From the NCBI RefSeq assembly GCF_004791165.1, contig NZ_SRUZ01000002.1, forward strand, positions 454,259 through 518,258: a DNA stretch of 64,000 nucleotides, given 5' to 3'. Below are positions 16,649 through 25,945 of the stretch, piece by piece. The translations under genes were made by a program, and so were the position numbers. The notes below the pieces were generated by a model, which made no database searches, had not been told where the DNA came from, and saw only the letters and a program-made list of their open reading frames with translations. Numbering within the stretch: the stretch's first letter is position 1; each line of letters starts with the position of its first letter. The DNA is from Mesorhizobium sp. M8A.F.Ca.ET.218.01.1.1 (GTDB lineage Bacteria; Pseudomonadota; Alphaproteobacteria; Rhizobiales; Rhizobiaceae).

Positions 16649-17593
16649 CTAAGTCTGCTCTAAACCAGCCGCAGAAGGCTCAAACACCCAAGTCGGTTCC
16701 GGACCCCAGGCGGTAATTTCTTGGGCCCTTCGGATCACCGGTGGATCGATCATCTTTCCATCCAAGGCGAAAGCGCCTCGGCCCTGCCCTGCCGCATCTT
16801 TTTCCGCCGCGAGAACACGACGGGCCCACTCGATCTCCTGTGCGCTCGGCGAGAAGGCCTCATTGAAGATGGCCACTTGTGCCGGGTGGATCGCCAAAGC
16901 TCCGGCAAAGCCAAGCCGCCGCGCATGCGCCGCGGTTTCACGAAGTCTATGGGTGTCCGAGAACTCGCCAACGCTTCCAATAAAGCCCAAAGGGAGCAAT
17001 CCGGCCGCGCGGGCAGCGAACAGCACGGCAAGGTTCGGGGCCAGGAGCAGATCAAATTCCGGGGCACCGCCGACAGCGGCACTGAAGTCTTCAGGACCAA
17101 GCGCCATTGCGACCATCCTTGGATGCGCCGACGCAATGGCCGCGAGTCTTTGCAAGGCGCCTGGGGTCTCGATCTGGGCAAGGAACCGGATGCCTCCCGG
17201 CGGAAGATTTCTTTCCCGTTCAAGTTCCGAAACCGCATTCGCGACCTCTAATACCCACTCCGCCGATTCCGTCTTCGGGAGAACCAGTGCGTTAACACCT
17301 GCCATCACCGCTGCATCGAGATCGGCCGCCAAAGCGCGCAAACCATGATTCACGCGGACCAAAACAGATGCGTTCTTCCGGCCTACCTTTGCAACGCATT
17401 CAGGAAGCTGCCGCCGTGCCGTTCCCTTCTGATCCTGGGGAACGGAGTCCTCGAGGTCGAGTATGACGCCATCTGCCCCGCGCTCATGGGCAGCCTCCAC
17501 AAAGAGCGGGACGTGAGCGGGTACAAAGAGCAGGGATCTCCAGCGTGGTACAGACATCGCGCCTTCAACGGCCGGAAAGGTGTCCTTGATCAT
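16649..17593 (-). CDS. CitE-like lyase (HpcH/HpaI family), probable citramalyl-CoA lyase
   Basis: TIM-barrel acyl-CoA lyase of the CitE/malyl-CoA lyase group, 314 residues. SLLFVPAHVP starts the core, GVILDLEDSVP and FLAQIETPGAL carry the Mg-binding acidic residues, ALGPEDFSAAVGG follows, and LAIHPAQVAIFNEAFSP is the conserved C-terminal block. The family splits or joins (methyl)malyl-, citryl- or citramalyl-CoA. After the CoA transferase and mesaconase, (S)-citramalyl-CoA to acetyl-CoA plus pyruvate is the expected reaction. An internal ATG at 17557 (MSVPRWRS) could also be the start. It lies 133 bases after the CoA transferase and before the LysR gene. Exact substrate is inferred from context. 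Confidence 0.83.
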   Translation of the reverse strand: MIKDTFPAVEGAMSVPRWRSLLFVPAHVPLFVEAAHERGADGVILDLEDSVPQDQKGTARRQLPECVAKVGRKNASVLVRVNHGLRALAADLDAAVMAGVNALVLPKTESAEWVLEVANAVSELERERNLPPGGIRFLAQIETPGALQRLAAIASAHPRMVAMALGPEDFSAAVGGAPEFDLLLAPNLAVLFAARAAGLLPLGFIGSVGEFSDTHRLRETAAHARRLGFAGALAIHPAQVAIFNEAFSPSAQEIEWARRVLAAEKDAAGQGRGAFALDGKMIDPPVIRRAQEITAWGPEPTWVFEPSAAGLEQT

Positions 17594-17726
17594 GGAGTCG
17601 CCCCTGTGATCAATGTTAGCGAGCGTGACGGCGATGGGCTTGCTGGATGGCCGATGCGCTGAGATGATCCGAGATAGACAGGCTCTTCATATACCGCGAG
17701 CAGACTCACCTTACTCAAACGCGCGC

Positions 17727-18878
17727 TCACGCTGACGCGGCTCTTTCGCGCAAAAGCCCTCGAACCTCCTCGCGGACAGCCTGGGTATGAGCGCCTAGAG
17801 CCGGAACTGGACGCAGCGAGGAGCGCTCAGAGTTGAAGATCGCTGCTGGCGCTATTGTAGCTACAATTCCTTTCGGTGTGCCAACCCCAACCCTCCGAAC
17901 GTGAGGATGATTTGAAATATCCGCGACTTCATTCAGGCGACCATACGCCAAACCGGCCGCCTCAAGCTCCTGCATTGCTTCGTGGCAGGACAATTCGGAA
18001 AACCGCCGTTCAATGATCTCATCAAGTTCCGCGCGGTGACCGAGGCGCTCCATGTTGTCAGCAAAACCGGGAGTGCGTGTGAGCTCCGGCTGCCTAAGAA
18101 ATTTCTCGCAAAAATTTACCCATTCACGGTCGTTCTGAACAGAAAAGATGACGTCTTTGCCGTCGGCGCACCGATAGGCGCCATACGGCGCGAGCGACGG
18201 GTGTTTCACGCCGGCGCGTGCCGTGTGGTAGCCGCTGTAGTCGTTTTGCAAAACCGGAACATTCATCCAGTCGGCGACGGCATCGAACAGAGACACCTGG
18301 ATGCTGGTGCCTTCACCGGTGACTTCGCGGTGATAGAGGGCCTGAAGAATGGCGCTATGTGCTGTCATGCCCGCCGAAATGTCGCAAACCGAAACCCCTA
18401 CACGCGCAGGCCCTTGTTGGTTGCCGGTGATCGCGCATAGACCTGTTTCGGCCTGGACGATGAGGTCATAAGCCTTCAAATGCGAATACGGCCCTGTGTT
18501 CCCGAATCCAGAGATGTCGCAGGTGATCAGCCGCGGAAAACGTCGACGGAGATCCCCAGACGCGAAACCCAGTTTTTCGATGCTGCCCGGTTTCAGATTT
18601 TGGATATAGACGTCTGCACTAGCAACGAGTGTGTCGAGAACCTCGCGGTCCGCCTCCAACCTCAGGTCTAGACAAACCGACTCCTTGCCCCGGTTGAGCC
18701 AGACGAAGTAAGCGCTCTGCCCCCGAACCAACTTGTCGTAGCTTCGGGCAAAGTCACCTTCCGGCCGTTCAATCTTGATCACTCGGGCGCCGGCATCCGC
18801 AAGGCGAGATGACGCATAAGGCGCTGCCACGGCCTGCTCCACCGCAACGACGGTGATCCCCTCAAGGCTATTCTGCAT
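17727..18878 (-). CDS. Family III (CaiB/BaiF) CoA transferase
   Basis: CoA transferase of family III, 383 residues from the ATG at 18878, which has an AAGGGGCGG ribosome site. LEGITVVAVEQAVAAPYAS is the N-terminal block, KIERPEGDFAR and FVWLNRGKESVCLDL are conserved, and LKAYDLIVQAETG carries the catalytic Asp that forms the acyl-enzyme. Later blocks include ISAGMTAHSAILQALYHRE and LAPYGAYRCADG. The context suggests transfer of CoA from succinyl-CoA to citramalate (or mesaconate). It begins some 20 bases after the methylaspartate ammonia-lyase stop, so the two are cotranscribed. Formyl- or carnitine-CoA transferase are family alternatives, but the neighbours argue against them. Confidence 0.85.
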   Translation of the reverse strand: MQNSLEGITVVAVEQAVAAPYASSRLADAGARVIKIERPEGDFARSYDKLVRGQSAYFVWLNRGKESVCLDLRLEADREVLDTLVASADVYIQNLKPGSIEKLGFASGDLRRRFPRLITCDISGFGNTGPYSHLKAYDLIVQAETGLCAITGNQQGPARVGVSVCDISAGMTAHSAILQALYHREVTGEGTSIQVSLFDAVADWMNVPVLQNDYSGYHTARAGVKHPSLAPYGAYRCADGKDVIFSVQNDREWVNFCEKFLRQPELTRTPGFADNMERLGHRAELDEIIERRFSELSCHEAMQELEAAGLAYGRLNEVADISNHPHVRRVGVGTPKGIVATIAPAAIFNSERSSLRPVPALGAHTQAVREEVRGLLRERAASA

Positions 18879-18898
18879 TGCCGACACACCGCCCCTTT

Positions 18899-20176
18899 TC
18901 AACTAACATTTTTACTTGCTCGACGGTTCAGGATGGCGAGCAACCGGTTCTGTTCGTTCCCAACGATGGAAAATGCCTCGTCGACACCCATCCCGGGCTT
19001 TGCGAGCATCATGTCTGCCTGGGTCGCCACCGATATGTGGACAGAAGCTTGGGCAGAGAGATCTGTCTCGGTACAGCTTCCTCCAACGTACGCGCCTACC
19101 TTGTTCTCCTTGCACAGGAGCACGGCATGTGCCGTGTCAGCCAATGAGCCAACATCGGGCGTCTTGATTTGAATGAGATGCGCGGCTCTCGCTTCGGCAA
19201 AGAGCCGAATATCCTCAAGCGTGTTGCACCTCTCATCGACGACAATTCGAGCAGTGGAACCTCGGCTGTCCAAAATGGATACGATCTCGGCGTAGTTCTC
19301 AATTTGAGCTTGCGTCGAACCAAAGTCCGCCGGGGACTCGATGTTGATCGTAAAACCCGGAACGGTATCGACAACCCTGCAGATAAAATCGGCGATCCGT
19401 TGCGGCTCCAGGCCGATTTCTTGACCGATCCAGCCATAGACATCGAAATGCAGCACGGGATTATACCCGGGACGGCCGATCTCGCGCGTACGCTTCGCGA
19501 CCCACTTCACGAACTCCATGAAGGTCTGACCGTCTACGCCGAATTTCTGCCGTGAGTTGATCAGACCGTGGGGAAGCACATCCACCGCCTTCAAAATCAT
19601 CTTGTCGACATTGACTTCGCGAGCATCGCCGCTCTGGCAGTAAATCGGGACCCGGCGCGTCGGCAGCGGTAAGTTGAATTCAGCGCATACAACCTCTGCC
19701 ATTGTGGCGCGCTGGAGGTAGGCCGCGGCTCGAAGCAGCGCCTGGCTGACGCCGTACTCAATCGCGAGTGATAGCCGCTGCTGTTCGAATGGCTCGAAAA
19801 CCTTCGCGCAGGCATCAAGATAAAGAGACGCATCGACATCGAGAAGCCGTGGTGCCACGACGCGCGACGTCAAATCCGAGATTTGATTAGTTTCAAACAC
19901 AGGATCGCGTCCGCCAGCACCAGAGTACTGAACGCCCATCATGTCGCCCCAAACAACGGTGTCGTCCGTGAGAACAAGCCCGACGCTCAGCGAAGATGCC
20001 GGAATGCGAAGCGACGTGAACCCAGGCGTTATCGGTTCGCCGACATAGATGAAGCCGTCCTGGGTTGCGCCGGACCTAATGGCAGCTTGATCGTCATAGA
20101 AGAATGCGCCGTTGCCAGACGCAAGGAGGACGTCTTTGATCTGCACTTCGTTTCGCTCGGTTTGTTCAAGACGCAA
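18899..20176 (-). CDS. Methylaspartate ammonia-lyase
   Basis: Enolase-superfamily enzyme (EC 4.3.1.2) converting threo-3-methylaspartate to mesaconate and ammonia. The frame opens with a TTG at 20176; a GTG at 20146 (VQIKDVLLASGNGAFFYDDQ) fits the family better. Diagnostic blocks are FFYDDQAAIRSGA, ITPGFTSLR, VFEPFEQQRLSLAIEYGVSQ, PVLHFDVYGWIG, INIESPADFGS, VDERCNTLEDIRLF, HLIQIKTPDVG (containing the active-site Lys), GAYVGGSCTETD and LAKPGMGVDEAF. About 415-425 residues, the normal length. It leads the cluster with CoA transferase, CitE-like lyase and class I fumarase. Glutamate mutase, which makes methylaspartate in clostridia, is not in this window. Confidence 0.9.
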   Translation of the reverse strand: MRLEQTERNEVQIKDVLLASGNGAFFYDDQAAIRSGATQDGFIYVGEPITPGFTSLRIPASSLSVGLVLTDDTVVWGDMMGVQYSGAGGRDPVFETNQISDLTSRVVAPRLLDVDASLYLDACAKVFEPFEQQRLSLAIEYGVSQALLRAAAYLQRATMAEVVCAEFNLPLPTRRVPIYCQSGDAREVNVDKMILKAVDVLPHGLINSRQKFGVDGQTFMEFVKWVAKRTREIGRPGYNPVLHFDVYGWIGQEIGLEPQRIADFICRVVDTVPGFTINIESPADFGSTQAQIENYAEIVSILDSRGSTARIVVDERCNTLEDIRLFAEARAAHLIQIKTPDVGSLADTAHAVLLCKENKVGAYVGGSCTETDLSAQASVHISVATQADMMLAKPGMGVDEAFSIVGNEQNRLLAILNRRASKNVS

Positions 20177-20555
20177 TTGTAGGCTGGCTCACTATGCGTC
20201 ACCTGCCAGCCCCGCCGCCAATATAAAGTCGGAGGCGGTACCATCTGTTTTCCAGATGAAGGAGCTCGCTAGCGAGGAGGCCGACATCGCCTAACGCAAT
20301 CAATGTGGGGCCAACTTCAACAGTCATCTTTCTTGCCGATGCGAAGCGCCCATTGGCTTTGGCGGATTCGCATGCCCAGCCCCTCGCCAAGCTCTTGCCA
20401 TTCAGCACCGTGGCCAAAACATTTTTCGCGCTTCTAACGTCGCAGGGCCTTTCCTGGCCGGCGCTGAGCCAGACGTTCCGTGCGTGGCTTTCTTCTGCGC
20501 CGAGTCGAGAAGACATTCAGTAGCGCTGACGCTGGACCACGCGAGATCCGGTCTA
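20177..20555. other. Upstream region of the methylaspartate cluster
   Basis: No gene recognised. It should contain the cluster promoter. A hairpin CATCTG-TTTTC-CAGATG lies at 20242-20258, 66 bases upstream of the frame opening, and may be regulatory. Confidence 0.4.
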
Positions 20556-20836
20556 TGCGCGCAAGCCTCCGCAAGTTGCCGACGATCCTGAGCACCGACA
20601 ATGTAGTGCGCTTTGTGGGCAACGGTGCCCTTATTGAAGTCGCGCACTGCGCTGACCACCGCCCTATGGCGCGGGGTTGCGCGCTCGGAGGCGGTGAGTC
20701 TCAAGGCGGCGGATGTCGACAGCGATCGGATGGTGACCTACGCCTCCACTGCAAGGCCGCCAAAGGATCTCACGGTCATGCTGTCGCCGCAGTTTCTCGG
20801 GTTCTTGCGGACTGGAAACTGGCAGGCCCGCTGAAC
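20556..20836 (+). pseudogene. Tyrosine recombinase remnant (IS91-type accessory integrase)
   Basis: Two frames together recall an XerC/D-type integrase: LPTILSTDNVVRFV, then after a shift VPLLKSRTALTTA, ARSEAVSLKAADVDSDRMV and KDLTVMLSPQFLGFLR. The same blocks occur in the IS91-associated integrase at 37.1-38.0 kb (LPIILSAEEVQRF, RISEAVQLKPTGIDSQRMV, KDRYVMLSPKLLEIL). The HxxR part is missing, so it is inactive. Confidence 0.75.
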
Positions 20837-20878
20837 TGTCAGCTCCGTCTTTTTTGCCTCTGATGCTGAACCCTCAGC

Positions 20879-21889
20879 TTAGGCAATGCCGACTCCGAAA
20901 TATCGCGTGTGGGCGACGTCGAGGATGCGATTGATCAAGCTCGAGTAGCTGTGTCCAGCAGCGATCCCGGCTAGGACAAATTCGGAGCTCATACTGAGCC
21001 CTGGCATTGAGTTGATCTCCAATACGAAAGGTCGGCCGGAGCGGTCGATCCGGATGTCGAGGCGGGCATAATCTCGGCATTGGCAGGCACGGAAGGTCGC
21101 AACCGAAATGTTCCGCAGCAAAATCGCGAGGCTGCTCTCAATTTGCGTCGGGCAAATCGTCGTAGGCTGCTCGGCCGGGAGGTGTTTCGCTTCCCAGGTC
21201 AAAAGGCCAATCTCGCGTTCACCGAAGTCGATCTCAGCGAAGGGCAACACCTCGGGTTGCCCGTTTCCCAGTAGCGCGACATGGATTTCTCGCCCGTCGA
21301 TGTATTCTTCCACGAGCGCATCCTGCGCATATTCCGTGACAATCAATTCCACTGCTTGCCTCAGTTGACCGGGCTCATGTACGAGTTGCAAACCAAAGCT
21401 GTTGTCCTCGTGACGCGGCTTGACTACCACTGGGAATCGGAGATTGCCGGCACTCTCGGTGCTGTCGCGCATGACACAAAAATTTGGCGTGGGCACGCCG
21501 CAGCTGCGCATGAGTGTCTTACTGATGACCTTGTCGTCCGTCAGCCCGTGTCCGAGTGGGCTCGACCCAGTGTATGGAACGCCCGCCATCTCAAGCATGG
21601 CTGGGACGTGGGTGAAACGGTACTCGCCCTGAATCCCCTCTGCCAAGTTGAAGACGGCTCCGGAAGGGCGGCCTTGCGGGTCGGATGGCATGAATCGTTC
21701 GAGCCTGTCGAGGAGTCCTTTGTCGCCTTCACATAACAGCGTCTCGTGACCACTGTCTTGTAGTGCCGCCACCACCCTATGGGCTGTCGCACCACTTTGC
21801 GGCCAAGGGTGCGGGGACTCTGGATAAGGCTGACCGAACCGGTTGATTACGCCAGTAAAATCACGGTTCCGGACGACTGCTATCCGCAT
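20879..21889 (-). CDS. D-alanine--D-alanine ligase-like ATP-grasp enzyme
   Basis: ATP-grasp ligase of 336 residues from the ATG at 21889, which follows AAGGGGAAG; the frame is open to 22003. VFNLAEGIQGEYR and MLEMAGVPYTGSSP are Ddl-type N-domain motifs. VVVKPRHEDNSFGLQLV binds ATP, ALVEEYIDGREIHVALLG is the grasp strand, and DIRIDRSGRPFVLEINSMPG carries the Mg-binding residues. Ddl joins two D-alanines for peptidoglycan. A copy in accessory DNA, distinct from the chromosomal one, might act on other amino acids. An alanine racemase gene on the same strand 4 kb upstream makes D-alanine use attractive. Mobile DNA lies between them. Confidence 0.8.
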   Translation of the reverse strand: MRIAVVRNRDFTGVINRFGQPYPESPHPWPQSGATAHRVVAALQDSGHETLLCEGDKGLLDRLERFMPSDPQGRPSGAVFNLAEGIQGEYRFTHVPAMLEMAGVPYTGSSPLGHGLTDDKVISKTLMRSCGVPTPNFCVMRDSTESAGNLRFPVVVKPRHEDNSFGLQLVHEPGQLRQAVELIVTEYAQDALVEEYIDGREIHVALLGNGQPEVLPFAEIDFGEREIGLLTWEAKHLPAEQPTTICPTQIESSLAILLRNISVATFRACQCRDYARLDIRIDRSGRPFVLEINSMPGLSMSSEFVLAGIAAGHSYSSLINRILDVAHTRYFGVGIA

Positions 21890-22389
21890 GGGCTTCCCCT
21901 TTGCTGACTTGGCTTCTATCACGTTCATTTGCCCGACTTGCCTTGCTTGAAGGAACGGCCAGCCGCGGACCTTGCATGAAGTCTCCAGCAACTGGCGTGC
22001 CAAGGAAGGAAGCCACGTGTTTCAAGCCGCGCGGGCCGGAATACTGTACCTCAATGTATCAGATCGCACATAGAGGTCTTCAATGAGACAAGCTGAACAC
22101 CTATGCGTGGATGTCGCGAGATTCGACCAAACCCTGGGCCTGGGGTAGCTGATGGGATGCGTCCGTGCTGTTGGGTATGGTCGGCTTATTAGCGCACGCC
22201 GCGAGGCCCGTCGCTTGCCTGTGTGATCGTTTTCATGCGTTCGTCTAATGCAGTAGCGAAGACACTTCTTGGTTAACTGTCGGGCGAATTGAGAAACTGC
22301 CCCCCGCATTGCCTCACGTTGATTGTTACCGAGGGTCGCCGTCCCGACGGGATGAAGCCCTGTTGTCATCCTGGTTCGGAGGCTGGGTG

Positions 22390-23400
22390 GCGGGGCGGGT
22401 TAGCGGCGACAAGGTTGGAATTGGTTGAAGCGATTGTCGAGCGATATCGATCGAGCTGCCGGGCCGACAAACGACGGATTTGGACGAGCTCGTCGCAGTT
22501 ACCGGCCACAATCGCAACATGCGATCCGGGTGCTGCGACCTCGCGCCGTCGGTCCCACGCCCACCGGACAATATCTGCTTTATCGCCCCGAAGTTGGGAG
22601 GCGCGGGTGGCATTGTGGAGGCGTCCGATCGCCTTTGCTCGATTGCCATTTTGCTGCCGGCTCTTGAGCGGCATGGCCGGCTCGATCTGGATGGCGAATT
22701 TGGCGACAAGCTGCTGACGATCAGTGCTGCGACGATCGATCGCCTGCTTCCGGAAGTTCGTGCGGTATCGCCGGGGACAGCGCCCTCGCGCCGGACTGAG
22801 TTCTGGGGTGCGTCGGTCGCTTCCGGTGCGCAGCTTCGGCGACTGGAACGATCCGCCGCCCGGATATGTCGAGGGCGGCTTCGTTGCTCCCGGCAGCTGT
22901 GTGCAAATGATGGTCTTGACCGATATCGCCACAGGCTGGACCGAGTGCGTGCCGGTCCGGACGCGAGAAAGTGGTCTTGTCATCGCTGCCGTCGTGCGGG
23001 CCAGGTCGTTGTTCCCCTTTCCGCTTCAAGGCGTGGACTTTGACAATGATTTGCCTTCATGAATGAACTCGTGGTCTCCTGGTGCAGAAGTCGAGGATTG
23101 GAAGTGACGCGTTCCCGTGCTATCGGAAGAATGATCAGGCATGGGTCGAGCAGAAGAACGGTGCCATCGTTCGTCCTGGTCGGCTATGGTAGGTTCGTGG
23201 GCGCGGAAGCCACGGTGACGATTGTTCGTCACTATGACGCAGTGCGGCTGCACGGCAATCTCATCCAGCCCTCATTCAAGCTGCGAGAGAAGACCCGTAT
23301 CGGCGCGCGTGTGATCATCTATCATCCGCCAGCGCCGCGGTCGAGCGTGTATTGGCCCATCCCGAGGTGGCGGAGGTCGTGACGTTGCCTCCAGTTTCTA
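22390..23400 (+). pseudogene. ISNCY-type transposase (integrase-core), frameshifted
   Basis: Pieces in several frames join into one transposase: TRLELVEAIVERYRSSCRADKRRI, HAIRVLRPRAVGPTPTGQY, LERHGRLDLDGEFGDKLL, SAATIDRLLPEVR, FGDWNDPPPGYVEGGFVAPG, MVLTDIATGWTECVPV, GVDFDNDL, MNELVVSWCRSRGLEVTRSRA, LIQPSFKLREKTRIGARVI. This is the integrase-core transposase often annotated ISNCY in rhizobia. At least four frame changes inactivate it. No clear terminal repeats were found. Confidence 0.8.
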
Positions 23401-23559
23401 TCCAGTTTTGAGTTCGTTTCCGGCATTTGATTGCCTTGATGGGCGGTGGAGCGACGGGGGCTGGCGCGGAGCTTTTCGCATTGCGCAGCGCGAGCGACCG
23501 TCGCGGATTGAAGGTCTGTGCGAACTCGTTCGGCGTCGCCATCCGATCTGCGAATGAGG

Positions 23560-24109
23560 CCGCACGCTGTTATACAACTCGGCGACGGAACACCCACGGA
23601 ACCGGCCGGAGCGCGAGCTTCTCTATCCATGGCATCCTTGGGCGGGTCGCCAGGTCCATATTCATGAAGTGATCGACAAGAACGAAGCAGAGGTTTTCCG
23701 CTGTAGTCTTTCTGGCCGGGTATCGGATCGCTGGCTGGAGGTTCCCGGGTGGATGTTCGATCGGAGCCTCAGCGCGAGCTGGCGCATCACGACTGCTCCG
23801 CACGTCTACCTTGCCGCGCTGGGCACCCTGGCGAAACTGCTCCACGACACGGGGACCCCATCGCAATCGCCGGAGATGGGCGCAGCATTGGGATGTCACG
23901 CAAATCGGGGAGATGTCCATGCCGCGCCAGCCCACGACATACCAGTTCGATCTGTTCTCGAAGCCGAACGACGCCGACGCAGTGCAGACGCCGCAATGGC
24001 AGGCGCTGCCGGCCGAGGCGCGCCGATCAGTGACGAAGCTGATGGTCAGCCTGATGCTCGGACATGTCGACGGCGAGGGTGCCGCAAAACGGGAGGGCGC
24101 GGATCATGA
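23560..24109 (+). pseudogene. DUF5372-like accessory protein of a serine-recombinase element, 5' truncated
   Basis: An open frame without a good start codon (first GTG at 23669). HPWAGRQVHIHEVIDKNEA and WLEVPGWMFDRS resemble the small DUF5372-type protein encoded just upstream of large serine recombinases in many bacterial elements. It overlaps the next small gene in another frame. Function unknown. The missing start suggests truncation at the junction with the ISNCY-like remnant. Confidence 0.45.
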
Positions 24110-24116
24110 TGCATGA
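23913..24116 (+). CDS. Small protein upstream of the serine recombinase
   Basis: A 67-residue product ([20 protein letters not shown].., [20 protein letters not shown], ..[17 protein letters not shown]). The ATG at 23913 has GGGGAG directly upstream, and the stop overlaps the recombinase start, implying coupled translation. Similar short QFDLF...LPAE...LMV..L proteins lie directly upstream of large serine recombinases in other proteobacterial elements. They may help the recombinase or control its synthesis; no function is known to me. Confidence 0.6.
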   Translation: MSMPRQPTTYQFDLFSKPNDADAVQTPQWQALPAEARRSVTKLMVSLMLGHVDGEGAAKREGADHDA

Positions 24117-25577
24117 GAAGATTGGGCCGCATCATCTGGAGCGCAAAGCGATCCTGTATGTGCGGCAGTCGTCAGCCCATCAGGTCCTGCACAATCGTGA
24201 GAGCAGTATGCTTCAATATGCGATGCGCGACCACCTGACGGTCCTTGGCTGGTCTCGCGTAGAGACGATCGATGACGATCTCGGCCGTTCCGCCGCCGGC
24301 GGCGTGGTACGCGCCGGCTTCGATCGGATGATCGCCGAGGTCTGTCTCGGCAAGGTCGGGGCGGTTGCGGCACGGGAGGTGTCGCGGTTTGCCCGCAACA
24401 GCCGCGACTGGCAGCAGCTTATCGAGATGTGTCGTGTCGTCGATACCGTGCTGATCGACCAGGAGACAGTCTATGCGCCGCGTCAGGGCAATGATCGGCT
24501 GCTGCTGGGATTGAAGGGCAGTCTCAACGAGTATGAACTCGATCTTCTGCGCCAGCGTTCGCTGTCGGCTCGCGACGAGAAGGCCCGCCGCGGCGAACTC
24601 GTCGTCGCAGCCCCTGTCGGCTTCGTGAAGGTCGGCGATCGACTTGAGAAGGAACCTGATCGGCGTGTGCAGGAGGCCATCACCCTTGTGTTTGATAAGG
24701 TGGCGGAACTCGGTAGTGCCCGCCAGGCCCTGCTCTGGTTCCTTGAACATGGGCTGGATTTGCCTGCCAAGCGCAACAATGGCGATGTGGTCTGGCGCAG
24801 ACCAAGCTACGCGACCATCCACCGAATGATCGAGAACCCGATCTACGGCGGCGCCTATGCCTATGGTAAGACTCGTGCTGCGTCGGGGTATGATGCAACA
24901 GCCATTCGCTCGCGCAGCCGCCATAAGGCGCGAGATGAATGGCTGGCGCTGATCCCCGGTGCACACGAAGGCTACGTCGGCTGGGAAAGGGCGGAAGCGA
25001 TCCGCAAGATGGTGAGCGACAACGTGCCCACGAGCCGGCATCACGGGGCGCCAAGCATGGACGCTCTGCTCGCCGGGCTTGTCCGCTGCCGGCGCTGCGG
25101 CCGCAAGCTCACGGTGCGGTACACGGGCACCAAGCACAACATTGCGCGCTATTCTTGCTGGCGGGGTCTGCTCGACAATGGCGAGCCGCGATGCATCGCC
25201 TTTGGCGGACTGCGCGTCGATGATGCGATTGAGGAGGCGCTCCTGCGAGTCGTGGAGCCGGTAGCGATTGCTGCCGCTGCCGAAGCTGAGGCGCAAGCTG
25301 CCAATCGTCGTGACCAGGTCCGGGACGCCGTCAGTCGGGATCTTGAGGCTGCCCGCTACGCTGCCGACCGGGCCTTCCGGCAATATGACGCGGGCGATCC
25401 CGAGAACCGGCTGGTCGCGGCGGAACTGGAAGCGGGTTGGAACCAGGCACTCATCCGTGTTGGTGAGATCGAGAACAAGATCACCGCGCATGATGCCGCG
25501 ACGCCGAGGCCATCACCTGTGTTGGCAACGGGCATCACGGCGCTGGCCACAGACCTTCGGGCTGTCTGGTCGGCGCC
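24106..25577 (+). pseudogene. Large serine recombinase, truncated by IS110 DNA
   Basis: Serine-type site-specific recombinase, about 490 residues remaining, from ATG 24106 (GGGAGGG ribosome site at 24091-24097). The resolvase domain shows [19 protein letters not shown] with the nucleophile Ser, [27 protein letters not shown]. The recombinase domain has [14 protein letters not shown], and the zinc ribbon [15 protein letters not shown] ... ARYSCWRG. A coiled-coil follows. The reading enters IS110 transposase sequence after [11 protein letters not shown] at 25577 and runs to 25980, so the final C-terminal part is lost and replaced by foreign residues. The catalytic and DNA-binding domains are complete, so residual activity cannot be excluded. 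Confidence 0.8.
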
Positions 25578-25583
25578 AACAAC

Positions 25584-25838
25584 AATAAAGCACTTTGTTG
25601 GTCTGGATGTTTCCCTCGACCCTACATCGGTATGCGTTCTTGACGAAGCCGGCGCCGTGGTGTGGCGTGGCAAGATTGCCTCAACACCGGAAGCTTTGAC
25701 TGAAGCGATTCGCAAGGCGCGCGCGCCTGGCGCGCCGGAGAGGCAGCAAGAAAGCCCGAGTGGCGGTCGCCCGCAAATTGGCTGTGATCATGCACCGAAT
25801 CGGGATCGACGGCAGCGAATTCCGCCGGCAGCCCTCGT
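25584..25838 (+). pseudogene. IS110-family transposase, internally deleted remnant
   Basis: The N-terminal DEDD start [33 protein letters not shown] is fused in frame to the serine recombinase. After about 45 codons it jumps, with a frame change near 25735, to an IS110 C-terminus ([28 protein letters not shown]) ending near 25838. The whole middle of the transposase is missing. Confidence 0.78.
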
Positions 25839-25945
25839 GCTGCAGAGGCTGATGAACGTCGATCAAACAGGGTTCACGACCAAAAGCCTGCGGACGGTGC
25901 AAATAGCCGTGAAAGCCTGGCGTGAGGAGACAGCCGTTGAAATCA

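Noticed and set aside
24172..25491. 439-codon minus-strand frame
   Set aside because: Antisense to the serine recombinase, whose domains are unmistakable.
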